Position numbers and translations under genes: made by a program. From contig WQTD01000006.1 of assembly GCA_009786455.1 (NCBI GenBank), forward strand, positions 9,607 through 63,463: a stretch of 53,857 bases of DNA, in the 5' to 3' direction. Shown piece by piece: positions 1 through 7,426 of this stretch. Positions within the stretch are counted from its first letter, which is position 1; the number at the start of each line of letters is the position of its first letter. This DNA is from Treponema sp. (GTDB taxonomy: Bacteria > Spirochaetota > Spirochaetia > Treponematales > Breznakiellaceae). The notes below the pieces were generated by a model, which ran no database searches, was not told the origin of the DNA, and saw only the letters and a program-made list of their open reading frames with translations.

Positions 1-327
1 ATTAATAGTGATTAATGCGCCTTTTTCTATATCTATAGAGAGTGATTTTATTGCATTTATCACAATATCGCCGATTTTTTCAGGGTTAAGAATATCGATT
101 CTTGTTTGTATTATACTTGGTTTTTTTCCATGAGTAATGGATAAAATATAACCAAAATCAAGATCGTTTGTCATTATTGTAAAGTCATTTATTTTCGCAT
201 AATTTATTATTTCTGAATCGATAGCATCCGCAGAACCAATAGATGACCAGTGTACCGCTTCTATTTCATTTTTAATGAAAAATTCAACCCACTTCGGTGA
301 TAAGTTCATGTCAACCAGGATTTTCAT
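1..327 (-). CDS. DUF5615 PIN-like nuclease, partial (C-terminus off the left edge)
   Basis: The gene starts at an ATG at 327 and runs off the window, leaving 109 visible residues. It shows the acidic layout of the DUF5615 branch of PIN-like proteins: Asp6 in KILVDMNLSP, an ADAIDSEI segment at residues 33-40, and TNDLDFGY at residues 53-60, matching the family's terminal DxDF signature. Its start overlaps the end of the upstream DUF433 gene by four bases (ATGA), so the two are probably translationally coupled. DUF433-DUF5615 pairs are widespread and usually read as toxin-antitoxin-like modules, with this protein as the putative RNase toxin. The fold call is firm. The toxic RNase activity is inferred from the family and gene order. 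Confidence 0.85.
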   Translation of the reverse strand, partial: MKILVDMNLSPKWVEFFIKNEIEAVHWSSIGSADAIDSEIINYAKINDFTIMTNDLDFGYILSITHGKKPSIIQTRIDILNPEKIGDIVINAIKSLSIDIEKGALITIN

Positions 328-560
328 GCTTCTGCGAGAGCAACCTCGCGCCATTGCGATAAAGCGGCAGCGTACCGTAATGCCTGCATGATATCGTCCT
401 GTTCAAGATAAGGATAATCAGAAAGAATATTATCAATACTAACCCCTGCGCCGATTTGTCCGACAATCATGCCAACTGTTACCCGCATATTACGAATACA
501 GGGTTTACCTCCCATGACAGCGGGATTTTGGGTTATTCGATCAAATGTTTCATCATACAT
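324..560 (-). CDS. DUF433 family antitoxin-like protein
   Basis: This small protein carries the DUF433 signature RIT-NP-V-GGKPCIR, then a GMIVGQIGAG helix and a DYPYLEQDDI-QALRYAA tail, the winged-helix-like core of the family. I chose the ATG at 560 (78 residues). The earlier in-frame ATG at 590 would add ten atypical residues and lies between the -35 and -10 boxes of the probable promoter, so it would not be transcribed. No Shine-Dalgarno precedes either start. The gene lies just upstream of, and overlaps by 4 bases, the DUF5615 gene, the usual order for a putative antitoxin and its toxin. Autoregulation is likely by analogy but no operator was recognised. Confidence 0.82.
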   Translation of the reverse strand: MYDETFDRITQNPAVMGGKPCIRNMRVTVGMIVGQIGAGVSIDNILSDYPYLEQDDIMQALRYAAALSQWREVALAEA

Positions 561-570
561 ATTTATCAAG

Positions 571-597
571 ATAATATTTTGTAACGTCATATGTCAA
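571..597 (-). promoter_or_regulatory. Probable sigma-70-type promoter of the DUF433/DUF5615 pair
   Basis: On the - strand, TTGACA (597-592) is followed after 15 bases by TATTAT (576-571). The spacing is short but both boxes are near consensus. The -10 box ends 10 bases before the ATG at 560, leaving almost no leader. Confidence 0.5.
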
Positions 598-662
598 GAT
601 TTTTTATCAATCCTCTGCGTCCTGGCGTGAGTCAATTCTTATCAACCGTTAACCATCAACCC

Positions 663-1451
663 TCACGGCGCTTGCACAGCAACTCGCACTCTTTCAATTG
701 ATGTCGCTTTACCGCCCTGTGCGAGTTTCAGGTACACTCCCTGCAGTTGAGGAGAGTCCCATGCGTCTTTTGTCCAGTCGGGGATGCCTGTGAGGTATTC
801 CTGAATGCGGGAATTAACATCGCAGCCGCCGACAGATTCCATCGATCCTGTTCTGCCTGCGTCGCTGATGAACGCAGTTCCGCCGGCTGAGATTTTTTCA
901 TCGGCGGTTTGAACTCTTGTGTGCGAACCTATTACAGCCGAGCAATGGCTATCGGCGGCGTAAAAGAGCGTCATTTTTTCCGCGGTTGCTTGCGCGTGAA
1001 AATCAACAATTATATAGGGAGTTTGTTTTCTTAGTTTTTCAAGGATTGGAGCAAGAGCGGTAAATGGGCTGTTGGCATTAATCCGCGAAAAACCATTTTG
1101 ACCCATCAACACAGTAACAGCTATTCTTTTATCTCCTGCCCTGAAAACCTTTGAGCCGATACCGGGAGAGCCGTGGTTAAGATTTTCCGGCCGCAGTATA
1201 AACGGCATTTTTTCAATATTTTCTGTAAGGTCCTTTTTGTAAAAACAACATTCGCCGAGAGTGATTGTGTCTGCACCGAGCTTCTGGATATAAGCGGCAT
1301 GACTGCGTCCAAGTCCGTTTCCTCCTGTTGCACCGTCTCCGCAGACAATAAGAAAATCCCATGGATGGCTGCTTTTTAATTCAGCAAGAGCTTTTTTTAA
1401 TGAATAGATTCCGGCTTTGCCGACCAGCTCCGCTACATAAAGCACTCTCAT
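663..1451 (-). CDS. YmdB-like metallophosphoesterase homologue with degenerate metal site
   Basis: At 262 residues this aligns end to end with the YmdB/TIGR00282 family (phosphodiesterases acting on cyclic nucleotides). Landmarks are an N-terminal VGKAG, GADTITLGE near residue 60, IVDFHAQATAEK, and GSHTRVQTADEK. Of the seven metal ligands in YmdB enzymes (Asp8, Glu39, Asn40, Asn67, His150, His175, His177), only the two equivalent to His150 and His175 remain. The others read Glu8, Asp39, Gly40, Glu67 and Arg, and the catalytic His68 is Cys. The fold should be kept, but phosphodiesterase activity is doubtful. The start overlaps the end of the TPR gene by four bases (ATGA), so the two form an operon. 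Confidence 0.85.
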   Translation of the reverse strand: MRVLYVAELVGKAGIYSLKKALAELKSSHPWDFLIVCGDGATGGNGLGRSHAAYIQKLGADTITLGECCFYKKDLTENIEKMPFILRPENLNHGSPGIGSKVFRAGDKRIAVTVLMGQNGFSRINANSPFTALAPILEKLRKQTPYIIVDFHAQATAEKMTLFYAADSHCSAVIGSHTRVQTADEKISAGGTAFISDAGRTGSMESVGGCDVNSRIQEYLTGIPDWTKDAWDSPQLQGVYLKLAQGGKATSIERVRVAVQAP

Positions 1452-1990
1452 TTAGGATATTCACCCTGATAATTTAAAGTATTCAGCCCGGAAAGCGCTT
1501 TCTCAAATTCAGCTGCCGCGCGGAAATCACCGAGCTCCCTGCATGTATCGCGCAGGTTATATAATGCGTCATAATATTGCGGGAACAGTTGAATCGATTT
1601 TTCAAAACAATTGCGGGCTTCATGGAAATTATTCATGTTAAAATATAAAACGCCGAGGTTGTTCCATGTTTTGGGATCAATATCACTTTTCGATATTGCT
1701 GACAGATAACATTCTTCGGCAAGTTTAAATTCATTTTTTTCATAATAGATTAAACCCATGGACTGCCAGGATTCCGCGATGTTTTCGTTTATGATCAGCG
1801 AATGCCGGAAGCTTTCAATAGCTTCATTGTATTCGCCTGTTTTTTGCTGAGCAATGCCCAAATTCAGCCAAAGAAGAGGATTCTCCGGTTCAATGCCAAT
1901 CGCTTTTTGAAAAAGGGGAATTGCTTCAAAAGGGCGGTTCGCTTCTGTTAATGCAATGCCTGAATTGTTTAATTTGGCTGCGGTATCCAT
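1448..1990 (-). CDS. TPR repeat protein
   Basis: This 180-residue protein consists almost wholly of tetratricopeptide repeats of about 34 residues. Repeats start near residues 10, 38, 72, 106 and 140, with W-LG-A and Y--ALYN signatures (LLWLNLGIAQQ, ESWQSMGLIYYE, KTWNNLGVLYFN). There is no signal peptide or membrane segment, so it is a cytoplasmic scaffold that binds partner proteins or peptides. It is the first gene of a two-gene operon with the YmdB-like gene, overlapping it by four bases. No Shine-Dalgarno precedes the ATG. A TTGACA-18-TAATAT promoter ends 9 bases before it, suggesting a leaderless message. The partner is unknown. Confidence 0.85.
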   Translation of the reverse strand: MDTAAKLNNSGIALTEANRPFEAIPLFQKAIGIEPENPLLWLNLGIAQQKTGEYNEAIESFRHSLIINENIAESWQSMGLIYYEKNEFKLAEECYLSAISKSDIDPKTWNNLGVLYFNMNNFHEARNCFEKSIQLFPQYYDALYNLRDTCRELGDFRAAAEFEKALSGLNTLNYQGEYPK

Positions 1991-1999
1991 TAATAATCA

Positions 2000-2029
2000 A
2001 TATTAGTATAATCTGAAATTACCTGTCAA
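2000..2029 (-). promoter_or_regulatory. Promoter of the TPR/YmdB-like operon
   Basis: TTGACA (2029-2024), an 18-base spacer and TAATAT (2005-2000) lie on the - strand. The ATG at 1990 is 9 bases beyond the -10 box and has no ribosome binding site. Confidence 0.6.
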
Positions 2030-2117
2030 ACAATTAAAATCATCTGTTTTACCTCTGTTATTTCATTCATGTATGGGTTATAATATCAATAATGATTCAT
2101 GAAATGGAAAGGCGAAA

Positions 2118-3623
2118 GTGAAAGACATTAGTGAATTTAACAGCGGAATGACCGAGTTTGAATTCTTTTCATTCCTGTACGAAAAAATAGTATCAAAAGA
2201 TATAATGACATTCTCAGCCCTTAAAGAGCATTTGGCGCCGGCATTAAAGGAGAAGTGGACGCATCCTGTTGTAATCAGGGCTTTTCAGCTTATGAAGCGC
2301 CAGAATTGGGGTTTTTTTTCCAACATTGGCCACAATACCCACAAGAGACTCTGGAAAGAAATGGTAATCGCAGACAAGGATTTTCCTGAAGCCGGCGATT
2401 TAAAGAAAACGCTTCAAATTTCAAACCTTTATGTTGCGATGCTTGATGTGCACGGTTATACAAAGTTCTGCATGGAATCAAGAAAAAATCTTTCAATGAT
2501 GCATACGCTGGACTGGGCTATTGAAAATGAAATAAAACGCATTTCAACACAATGCGGAGTAATCAGCCAGAGGGAACGCGGAGATGAAATGGTTGTTGTC
2601 GCCGCAAGCGCCACAGACGCTTTAATGGCAACCCTTTGCATTATTGATTATTTTTGTAAAACTGATGTTGTAAAAGATCCTACTATTCCCACAAAACGCA
2701 CCGGAAACGCGGAAACACTGCCGATTTTCAAGATAACAGGCGGTATAACGGGCGGAAATACGCAAAGCCCGCTGATCATTACGGAAAGAGGCAACCTTGC
2801 GGGTTTCCTTCTTAATTCAGGAGCCAGGCTTCAGACAAGGGCAAATGAGCTTTCTCCGAAAGAATCGAGGGTCATGATCGCAAAAACAGTCATGATGAAT
2901 TATGAAAAAGAAAATTCTTCAAACGCCTGTGTTCTTTCGCTGAAGGATTCAATTTATTTTTTTGACACAGGTCACATTGAATTCAAGGGAGTGATGATCC
3001 CGACATGCGAAGTTGTTTTTGAAAAAAATGAACGTTACAAGGAAAAATTCGCAGAGGAAATGAGCAAGCTTATGGCTTCCACCCGCGATAATCTCTGGGA
3101 ACAGCGGATATTTCAGGATTTAATTGAACTTCTTTCAAAGGTTGCGTATTCAATGCCCAGGTTTAACATAACGCCCGCAAAGCCGATTAACGGTATACAG
3201 GTTGTCATAAATGATTCTTACGTGCAAATTTGCCGCAGCGCGTACCGGGCGTATTGCGTAGATGAGGACTATTATACTGCGGTTGATCTTCTAAACAGGC
3301 TGATTGAAGTAAGCGAACAAATACCGTTATTTGACAGGCTTGTTCTTGATTATTTAAGAGGCGTTACTGTAAAATATTCGCTTCTTCTTTCATACTACGA
3401 AAAGCAAATTGACAAGGAAGTTGAAGAAAAAGCCTCTCAAGTTTTCCACGGCGATTATTATAAAGCCTGGCAGGCTGCAAAAAACGCCAAACAAATTTAT
3501 GAAAAACTTAAAACGATGGGACGCAAGAGCAAGGATTTAACCAAGAAAAAGAATCTCTGGCTTGGCATGCTTTCGCAGAACAAGGAACAGATGGAGTTCA
3601 CTCTATACTCCGGCAAGAAATAA
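2118..3623 (+). CDS. Class III nucleotidyl cyclase-like domain protein
   Basis: A GTG start follows a GGAAAGG ribosome binding site. After a helical N-terminus (residues 1-100), residues 104-245 read as a class III adenylate/guanylate cyclase homology domain. YVAMLDVHGYTKF supplies the first metal Asp (110), RERGDEMVVV the second (156), GGITGGNT matches the GIH-G strand, and LNSGARLQTRAN provides the Asn233/Arg237 pair that stabilises the transition state. The remaining ~250 residues are a helical region I do not recognise. No membrane or sensor domain is obvious, so it is probably cytoplasmic. Because both metal aspartates and the N---R motif are present, it could make cAMP or cGMP, but the substrate-selecting residues are not clear. 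It is convergent with the MFS gene, with 2 bases between the stops. Confidence 0.65.
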   Translation: MKDISEFNSGMTEFEFFSFLYEKIVSKDIMTFSALKEHLAPALKEKWTHPVVIRAFQLMKRQNWGFFSNIGHNTHKRLWKEMVIADKDFPEAGDLKKTLQISNLYVAMLDVHGYTKFCMESRKNLSMMHTLDWAIENEIKRISTQCGVISQRERGDEMVVVAASATDALMATLCIIDYFCKTDVVKDPTIPTKRTGNAETLPIFKITGGITGGNTQSPLIITERGNLAGFLLNSGARLQTRANELSPKESRVMIAKTVMMNYEKENSSNACVLSLKDSIYFFDTGHIEFKGVMIPTCEVVFEKNERYKEKFAEEMSKLMASTRDNLWEQRIFQDLIELLSKVAYSMPRFNITPAKPINGIQVVINDSYVQICRSAYRAYCVDEDYYTAVDLLNRLIEVSEQIPLFDRLVLDYLRGVTVKYSLLLSYYEKQIDKEVEEKASQVFHGDYYKAWQAAKNAKQIYEKLKTMGRKSKDLTKKKNLWLGMLSQNKEQMEFTLYSGKK

Positions 3624-3625
3624 AT

Positions 3626-4780
3626 TTAATTTCTCCCTTTCATGAAAATCATCAATAAAAGAGCGGCAACAAGGGAAAGACCCGCGCCGAAGAAGAAAGG
3701 AACTGCCGCGCCGAAATTTGTCCACAGTATTCCAGCAATGACACTTGCCGGAAGCAGCGCAATCCCCGCGACTGTAGAGTGAAGCCCCAGCATTGTTCCC
3801 TTTAAATCAGGCGGCGCGATCTCGGCGACAAAGGCGCGCTCTACGCCCGTTATCATTGCGGTGTAAACACCGTAGAGCGCAAACACCGCTATCATCGCCG
3901 GTTTTGACGCGGCAAGGGCAAAGCCGAAGTAACAAAGAGCGAAGGCAAAATAACCCGGCACAAGCAGATTTTTTCTGCCTATTTTATCAGATAATTTTCC
4001 GAAAGGCACTGATAAAAGAGCGGCAACCAGATGAAAAATCATAAAAAGTAAAATTACATTTAATTCGCTGAAACCGGTGTCGCTTGCCTTCAATATCATA
4101 AAAGCCTTTGATGAATTTCCCAATGTAAAAATAAAAACAACAAGAAGGTAAAATTTTAATTGATTATCAATTTTATTAATATTTTTCCAGAACGGTTCTT
4201 TTTCTTTTTCGATTCTTTCATGTTTTTTTTCATTGATAAAAATAAACATGACAAGTCCTAGCGCAGCGGGAATCATCGAAAGCGTAAACAGATGTTTGTA
4301 ATTGTAAACGCCGCCGGCTCCCCTCATTATTAAATAAATTATCAATATACCAAGAGCGGCGCCGCACATATCAAGCGCTTTGTGAATGCCGAAAGCTTTC
4401 CCCATGCTGTCTTTTCCCGCGCTTTCGGCGACAAGAACGTCACGGGGGGATGTGCGTATTCCCTTGCCAAGCCTGTCAATAACCCTCGCTCCGAGTATTC
4501 CAATCCATGAACCGGCGAACAAAAGCGCGAATTTATAAAAGAGTCCGGCTGCGTAACCCCAGAAGGCAAGCAGTTTCTTCTTTTGAAATCTGTCCGTTAA
4601 GTATCCGCTGTAGACTTTCAAAAGACTTGCAAGGCTTTCGGCTATCCCTTCAATAATGCCGACAAGAACATGAGTCGCGCTGAATGCGCCGACAAGATAT
4701 AGAGGAATTAACGGATAAACCATTTCTGTGCTTAAATCCGTAAAAAAACTGATTAGTCCAAGAAGAAAAATGTTTCGCAT
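3626..4780 (-). CDS. MFS family transporter
   Basis: This is a 384-residue polytopic membrane protein with about 12 hydrophobic segments. The loop between helices 2 and 3 carries a GYLTDRFQKKK motif, the MFS 'motif A', and the motif repeats in the second half as GKLSDKIGRKN. The DRLGKGIRTSPRD stretch after helix 4 is characteristic of a widespread group of uncharacterised MFS permeases. Members usually export drugs or metabolites, and the substrate cannot be read here. The start has no Shine-Dalgarno; a TTGAAA-17-TAATAT promoter ends 8 bases before the ATG. It is divergent from the exported protein gene at 4855. Confidence 0.85.
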   Translation of the reverse strand: MRNIFLLGLISFFTDLSTEMVYPLIPLYLVGAFSATHVLVGIIEGIAESLASLLKVYSGYLTDRFQKKKLLAFWGYAAGLFYKFALLFAGSWIGILGARVIDRLGKGIRTSPRDVLVAESAGKDSMGKAFGIHKALDMCGAALGILIIYLIMRGAGGVYNYKHLFTLSMIPAALGLVMFIFINEKKHERIEKEKEPFWKNINKIDNQLKFYLLVVFIFTLGNSSKAFMILKASDTGFSELNVILLFMIFHLVAALLSVPFGKLSDKIGRKNLLVPGYFAFALCYFGFALAASKPAMIAVFALYGVYTAMITGVERAFVAEIAPPDLKGTMLGLHSTVAGIALLPASVIAGILWTNFGAAVPFFFGAGLSLVAALLLMIFMKGRN

Positions 4781-4788
4781 CTCTACAG

Positions 4789-4817
4789 ATATTAGGTTTT
4801 TAACCTGAATTTTTCAA
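4789..4817 (-). promoter_or_regulatory. Promoter of the MFS transporter gene
   Basis: TTGAAA (4817-4812), a 17-base spacer and TAATAT (4794-4789) on the - strand. The ATG at 4780 lies 8 bases after the -10 box, leaving no room for a normal leader. Confidence 0.5.
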
Positions 4818-4854
4818 GATTTCATTAATCATTTTAAATTTCCGATAAAATATT

Positions 4855-5559
4855 ATGATGGAAAAGAGCGGATTTTTCCTGCTTTTATTTTTCTCTGTAT
4901 TATTTTTTTCCTCCGCTCAAAGCGAGCAGGGAAATCATCCCTATGTAATCCGCGGCGAAGTATTAGTCGATTTAGAGCCGATTTACGCCGGTCATGTTGA
5001 CAGTGAATACCCGCTTGATATGCGGACAGCCGGCAGGCGCGCTCTTGAAGAAGCTGCAATGTTTTATTCGGGGATGATTTACGGCTGGTCATTCAGTTAT
5101 ATTCCCGGAGAGAGGGTAAGGCAGATAGAAGAAAATTTTGAAATTTTTCCTATCGGAACAATTCAATTCGGCGATTCGGGATTGATGGTTACTGATACTG
5201 AAGTTACTGACATGCGCCTGAGAGTGTGGACAGATTATCACATGAGCGATATGCAGCAGCGCCGCTTTCAGATGTGGACCGCAGGAATGACAAGAAACGC
5301 TCAGGGGGTTGGATATTCGCCGCCTCAAATTGATGAATATCCCGGCTGGCTTATCCATAAAAAATCTGCGCTGGAAGACGCCGCAAGGTCAGCGCTGCGC
5401 GCAATGCTTCGCGGCAGCGAGAGAAACCGCCCGAAGGAAGTAACAGGTTTTATAAGCCTCTCTTCATTTCCCAGATTTTTTATTGACAGCGGACGCTGGG
5501 CTGCCTCCGCCCGTTTCAGGGTGCAGATCACCGAAGTTATTCCGTTCGTTTCGTTTTAA
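4855..5559 (+). CDS. Exported protein of unknown function
   Basis: I do not recognise a family. The protein is 234 residues with a clear cleavable signal peptide (Lys4, a Phe/Leu-rich core at residues 7-18, cleavage near SSAQS at about 22), so it is periplasmic or surface located. The mature part is aromatic-rich and has two possible repeats of an 'EEAA/EDAARSALRAML' helix. It ends in a hydrophobic strand (VIPFVSF), a terminal-Phe pattern that can be an outer-membrane or beta-structure signal. The ATG at 4855 has no Shine-Dalgarno but a TAAAAT box lies three bases upstream. Similar small exported proteins are common in treponemes. Confidence 0.65.
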   Translation: MMEKSGFFLLLFFSVLFFSSAQSEQGNHPYVIRGEVLVDLEPIYAGHVDSEYPLDMRTAGRRALEEAAMFYSGMIYGWSFSYIPGERVRQIEENFEIFPIGTIQFGDSGLMVTDTEVTDMRLRVWTDYHMSDMQQRRFQMWTAGMTRNAQGVGYSPPQIDEYPGWLIHKKSALEDAARSALRAMLRGSERNRPKEVTGFISLSSFPRFFIDSGRWAASARFRVQITEVIPFVSF

Positions 5560-5603
5560 TAAGTCTTGCGCCATCCCCTTTATTATGCGAAAATGATCGC
5601 AAT

Positions 5604-6539
5604 ATGGATAAAATATTAGATATATTACGAATAGGTATTTTTTATGATGGGTATTATTTTTACAAAGTCAGCAATTACTACAAATACGAACATGAAAAAA
5701 GATCAAGAATAAGCCTTAGCGGTCTTCATGATTTTATCAGAAACGAAATCGCGACCCTTACAAAAACCGATATACGCCAATGCCGCATAATTGACGCTCA
5801 TTATTTTAAAGGGAGATCCTCCGCAAAGGAACTTGGCGAAAAGGTGCAAAGCGAGCGCGTTTTTGAAGACATTCTCATGCGGGAAAATATTGTCAGTCAT
5901 TATCTGCCTCTTCGTTTCGGGGACAACAACACTGTTCAGGAAAAGGGAATTGATGTGTGGCTTGCGCTGGAAGCGTATGAGCTTGCAATTTATAAACACT
6001 TTGACATTCTTGTTCTTGTTGCAGGCGACGGAGATTATGTTCCCCTTGTCAGAAAACTTCATACAGTTGGTACGCAGGTTATGCTTATATGCTGGGATTT
6101 TTCGTATCATAATGAAAACGGGGACATAGTTGAAACAAAGACATCGCGCCAGCTTCAGGAAGAAGTGTTTTTTCCTGTTTTTATGCATCAGAAAATTGAA
6201 CAAAACGACAGCGATATAATAAAAGAGCTGTTTGTTACGGAAAAATATTATGAAAAAACTCCCCCTGTGAATTTTAAAGCAGATAACATAGCAGATAACG
6301 CGGAAGACAATGAAGAGTTTATATCATCAATTTTCAGCATTAATCCAAACGGTTTTGGCTTTATCAAGGACGAGGAACGCAACAATATCTTTTTTCACTA
6401 CAGCAGAGTAACAAACTGTGAATTCCATGAAATGAAATTCGGAATGAAGGTAAAATATACTGTCGAGGAAGACGAAGAGCGAAGCAAGAAAGACGGAGCT
6501 CCCCGTTACCGCGCCATCAAAGTTACGGTTATTGACTGA
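5604..6539 (+). CDS. NYN-domain RNase fused to a C-terminal cold shock domain
   Basis: Residues 8-165 form an NYN (LabA/DUF88, PIN-like) domain. RIGIFYDGYYFYK gives Asp15, KGIDVWLALEA gives Asp117, and VAGDGDYVPLVRKL gives Asp142 and Asp144, so the full acidic set for metal-dependent RNA cleavage is present. Residues about 238-311 are a cold shock/S1-like OB fold: the RNP1-like NGFGFIKDEE, an RNP2-like NNIFFHYSRV, then VKYTVEEDEE and a YRAIKVTVID end. A single-strand nucleic-acid binding domain joined to a putative endoribonuclease suggests an RNA decay or processing enzyme. The linker (residues 195-237) is acidic and low complexity. The protein is cytoplasmic with no signal peptide. The RNA target is unknown. 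Confidence 0.85.
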   Translation: MDKILDILRIGIFYDGYYFYKVSNYYKYEHEKRSRISLSGLHDFIRNEIATLTKTDIRQCRIIDAHYFKGRSSAKELGEKVQSERVFEDILMRENIVSHYLPLRFGDNNTVQEKGIDVWLALEAYELAIYKHFDILVLVAGDGDYVPLVRKLHTVGTQVMLICWDFSYHNENGDIVETKTSRQLQEEVFFPVFMHQKIEQNDSDIIKELFVTEKYYEKTPPVNFKADNIADNAEDNEEFISSIFSINPNGFGFIKDEERNNIFFHYSRVTNCEFHEMKFGMKVKYTVEEDEERSKKDGAPRYRAIKVTVID

Positions 6540-6567
6540 TTGGACTTGTTCGGTAGCTCTTTTGTTT

Positions 6568-7380
6568 CTATCCCAATTCTACAGAGCGGCGCCATGCGGC
6601 TTCTACCGCTTTTATGACAGCGCCGCGGAACGCACTGTCTTCCAGAACGGCAACTCCCGCTATTGTAGTTCCTCCGGGAGAAGTTACCATGTCTTTTAGT
6701 TCACCAGGATGTTTTTCCGTATTCTGAACCATAGCCGCAGAGCCAAGAACTGTCTGGGCGGCATAACGCAGGGCTTTGTCTCTCGGAAGTCCCGCTCTCA
6801 CGCCTCCGTCCGCCAGAGCTTCGATGAACATATAAACAAACGCAGGTCCCGATCCGGAAAGACCTGTTGCGGCGTCAAGATAACGTTCTTCAATTATATC
6901 GACAATGCCCGCTCCTCCAAGAATTTTTTCAAGCTCTGCGGTTTTATCCGCCGTAACTTCCGGTGAAAAAGCGACAGCAATCAATCCCTTGCCGATAAGA
7001 GCCGGCATATTGGGCATCATTCTCGCCACAGGAAGCATTGCGCTGACAGCCGTCTGTATTTTTTTTACCGGCCAGCCTGCCGCCATGGAAACGACAACAG
7101 GAGGAGAGCCGGAATCAATTCTTTGTTTAACGGTTTCTGCGATTTCAGACAGCACCTGCGGCAGAATCTGCGGTTTAACGGCGAGAAAAATAAAATCGCC
7201 TTTCTTTACAGCTTCTGTATTGGATTTGATTACCTGCGCTTTTAATGAATCCGCTGCTGAACGCGCTTTATCAATATCCGCGTCTGTAAAAAAAATTTCC
7301 GTATCAACAGCGGCGCTTGAAGCGCCTTTCATTAGCGCATAACCCATATTACCGCTTCCAATACTGACCAATACACTCAT
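6568..7380 (-). CDS. proC: Pyrroline-5-carboxylate reductase
   Basis: This enzyme reduces 1-pyrroline-5-carboxylate to L-proline with NAD(P)H in the cytoplasm. The 270 residues match the family length. There is an N-terminal Rossmann motif (GSGNMGYALMKG), the conserved MPNMPALIGKG, the substrate-binding GLSGSGPAFVYMFIEALADGG, and the C-terminal signature KDMVTSPGGTTIAGVAVLE. The ATG at 7380 is preceded by a good AAGGAGA ribosome binding site four to five bases upstream. It lies downstream of trpS on the same strand with a 47-base gap and may be cotranscribed. No other proline genes are in the window. Confidence 0.96.
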   Translation of the reverse strand: MSVLVSIGSGNMGYALMKGASSAAVDTEIFFTDADIDKARSAADSLKAQVIKSNTEAVKKGDFIFLAVKPQILPQVLSEIAETVKQRIDSGSPPVVVSMAAGWPVKKIQTAVSAMLPVARMMPNMPALIGKGLIAVAFSPEVTADKTAELEKILGGAGIVDIIEERYLDAATGLSGSGPAFVYMFIEALADGGVRAGLPRDKALRYAAQTVLGSAAMVQNTEKHPGELKDMVTSPGGTTIAGVAVLEDSAFRGAVIKAVEAAWRRSVELG

Positions 7381-7426
7381 GCCGATCTCCTTAATGAGTT
7401 TTAAAATCGATTAATTCCGAATAACT

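Noticed and set aside
5703-6203. 166-codon frame antisense to the NYN gene
   Set aside because: It is a shadow of the well-supported NYN-CSD gene with no start signal or family features.
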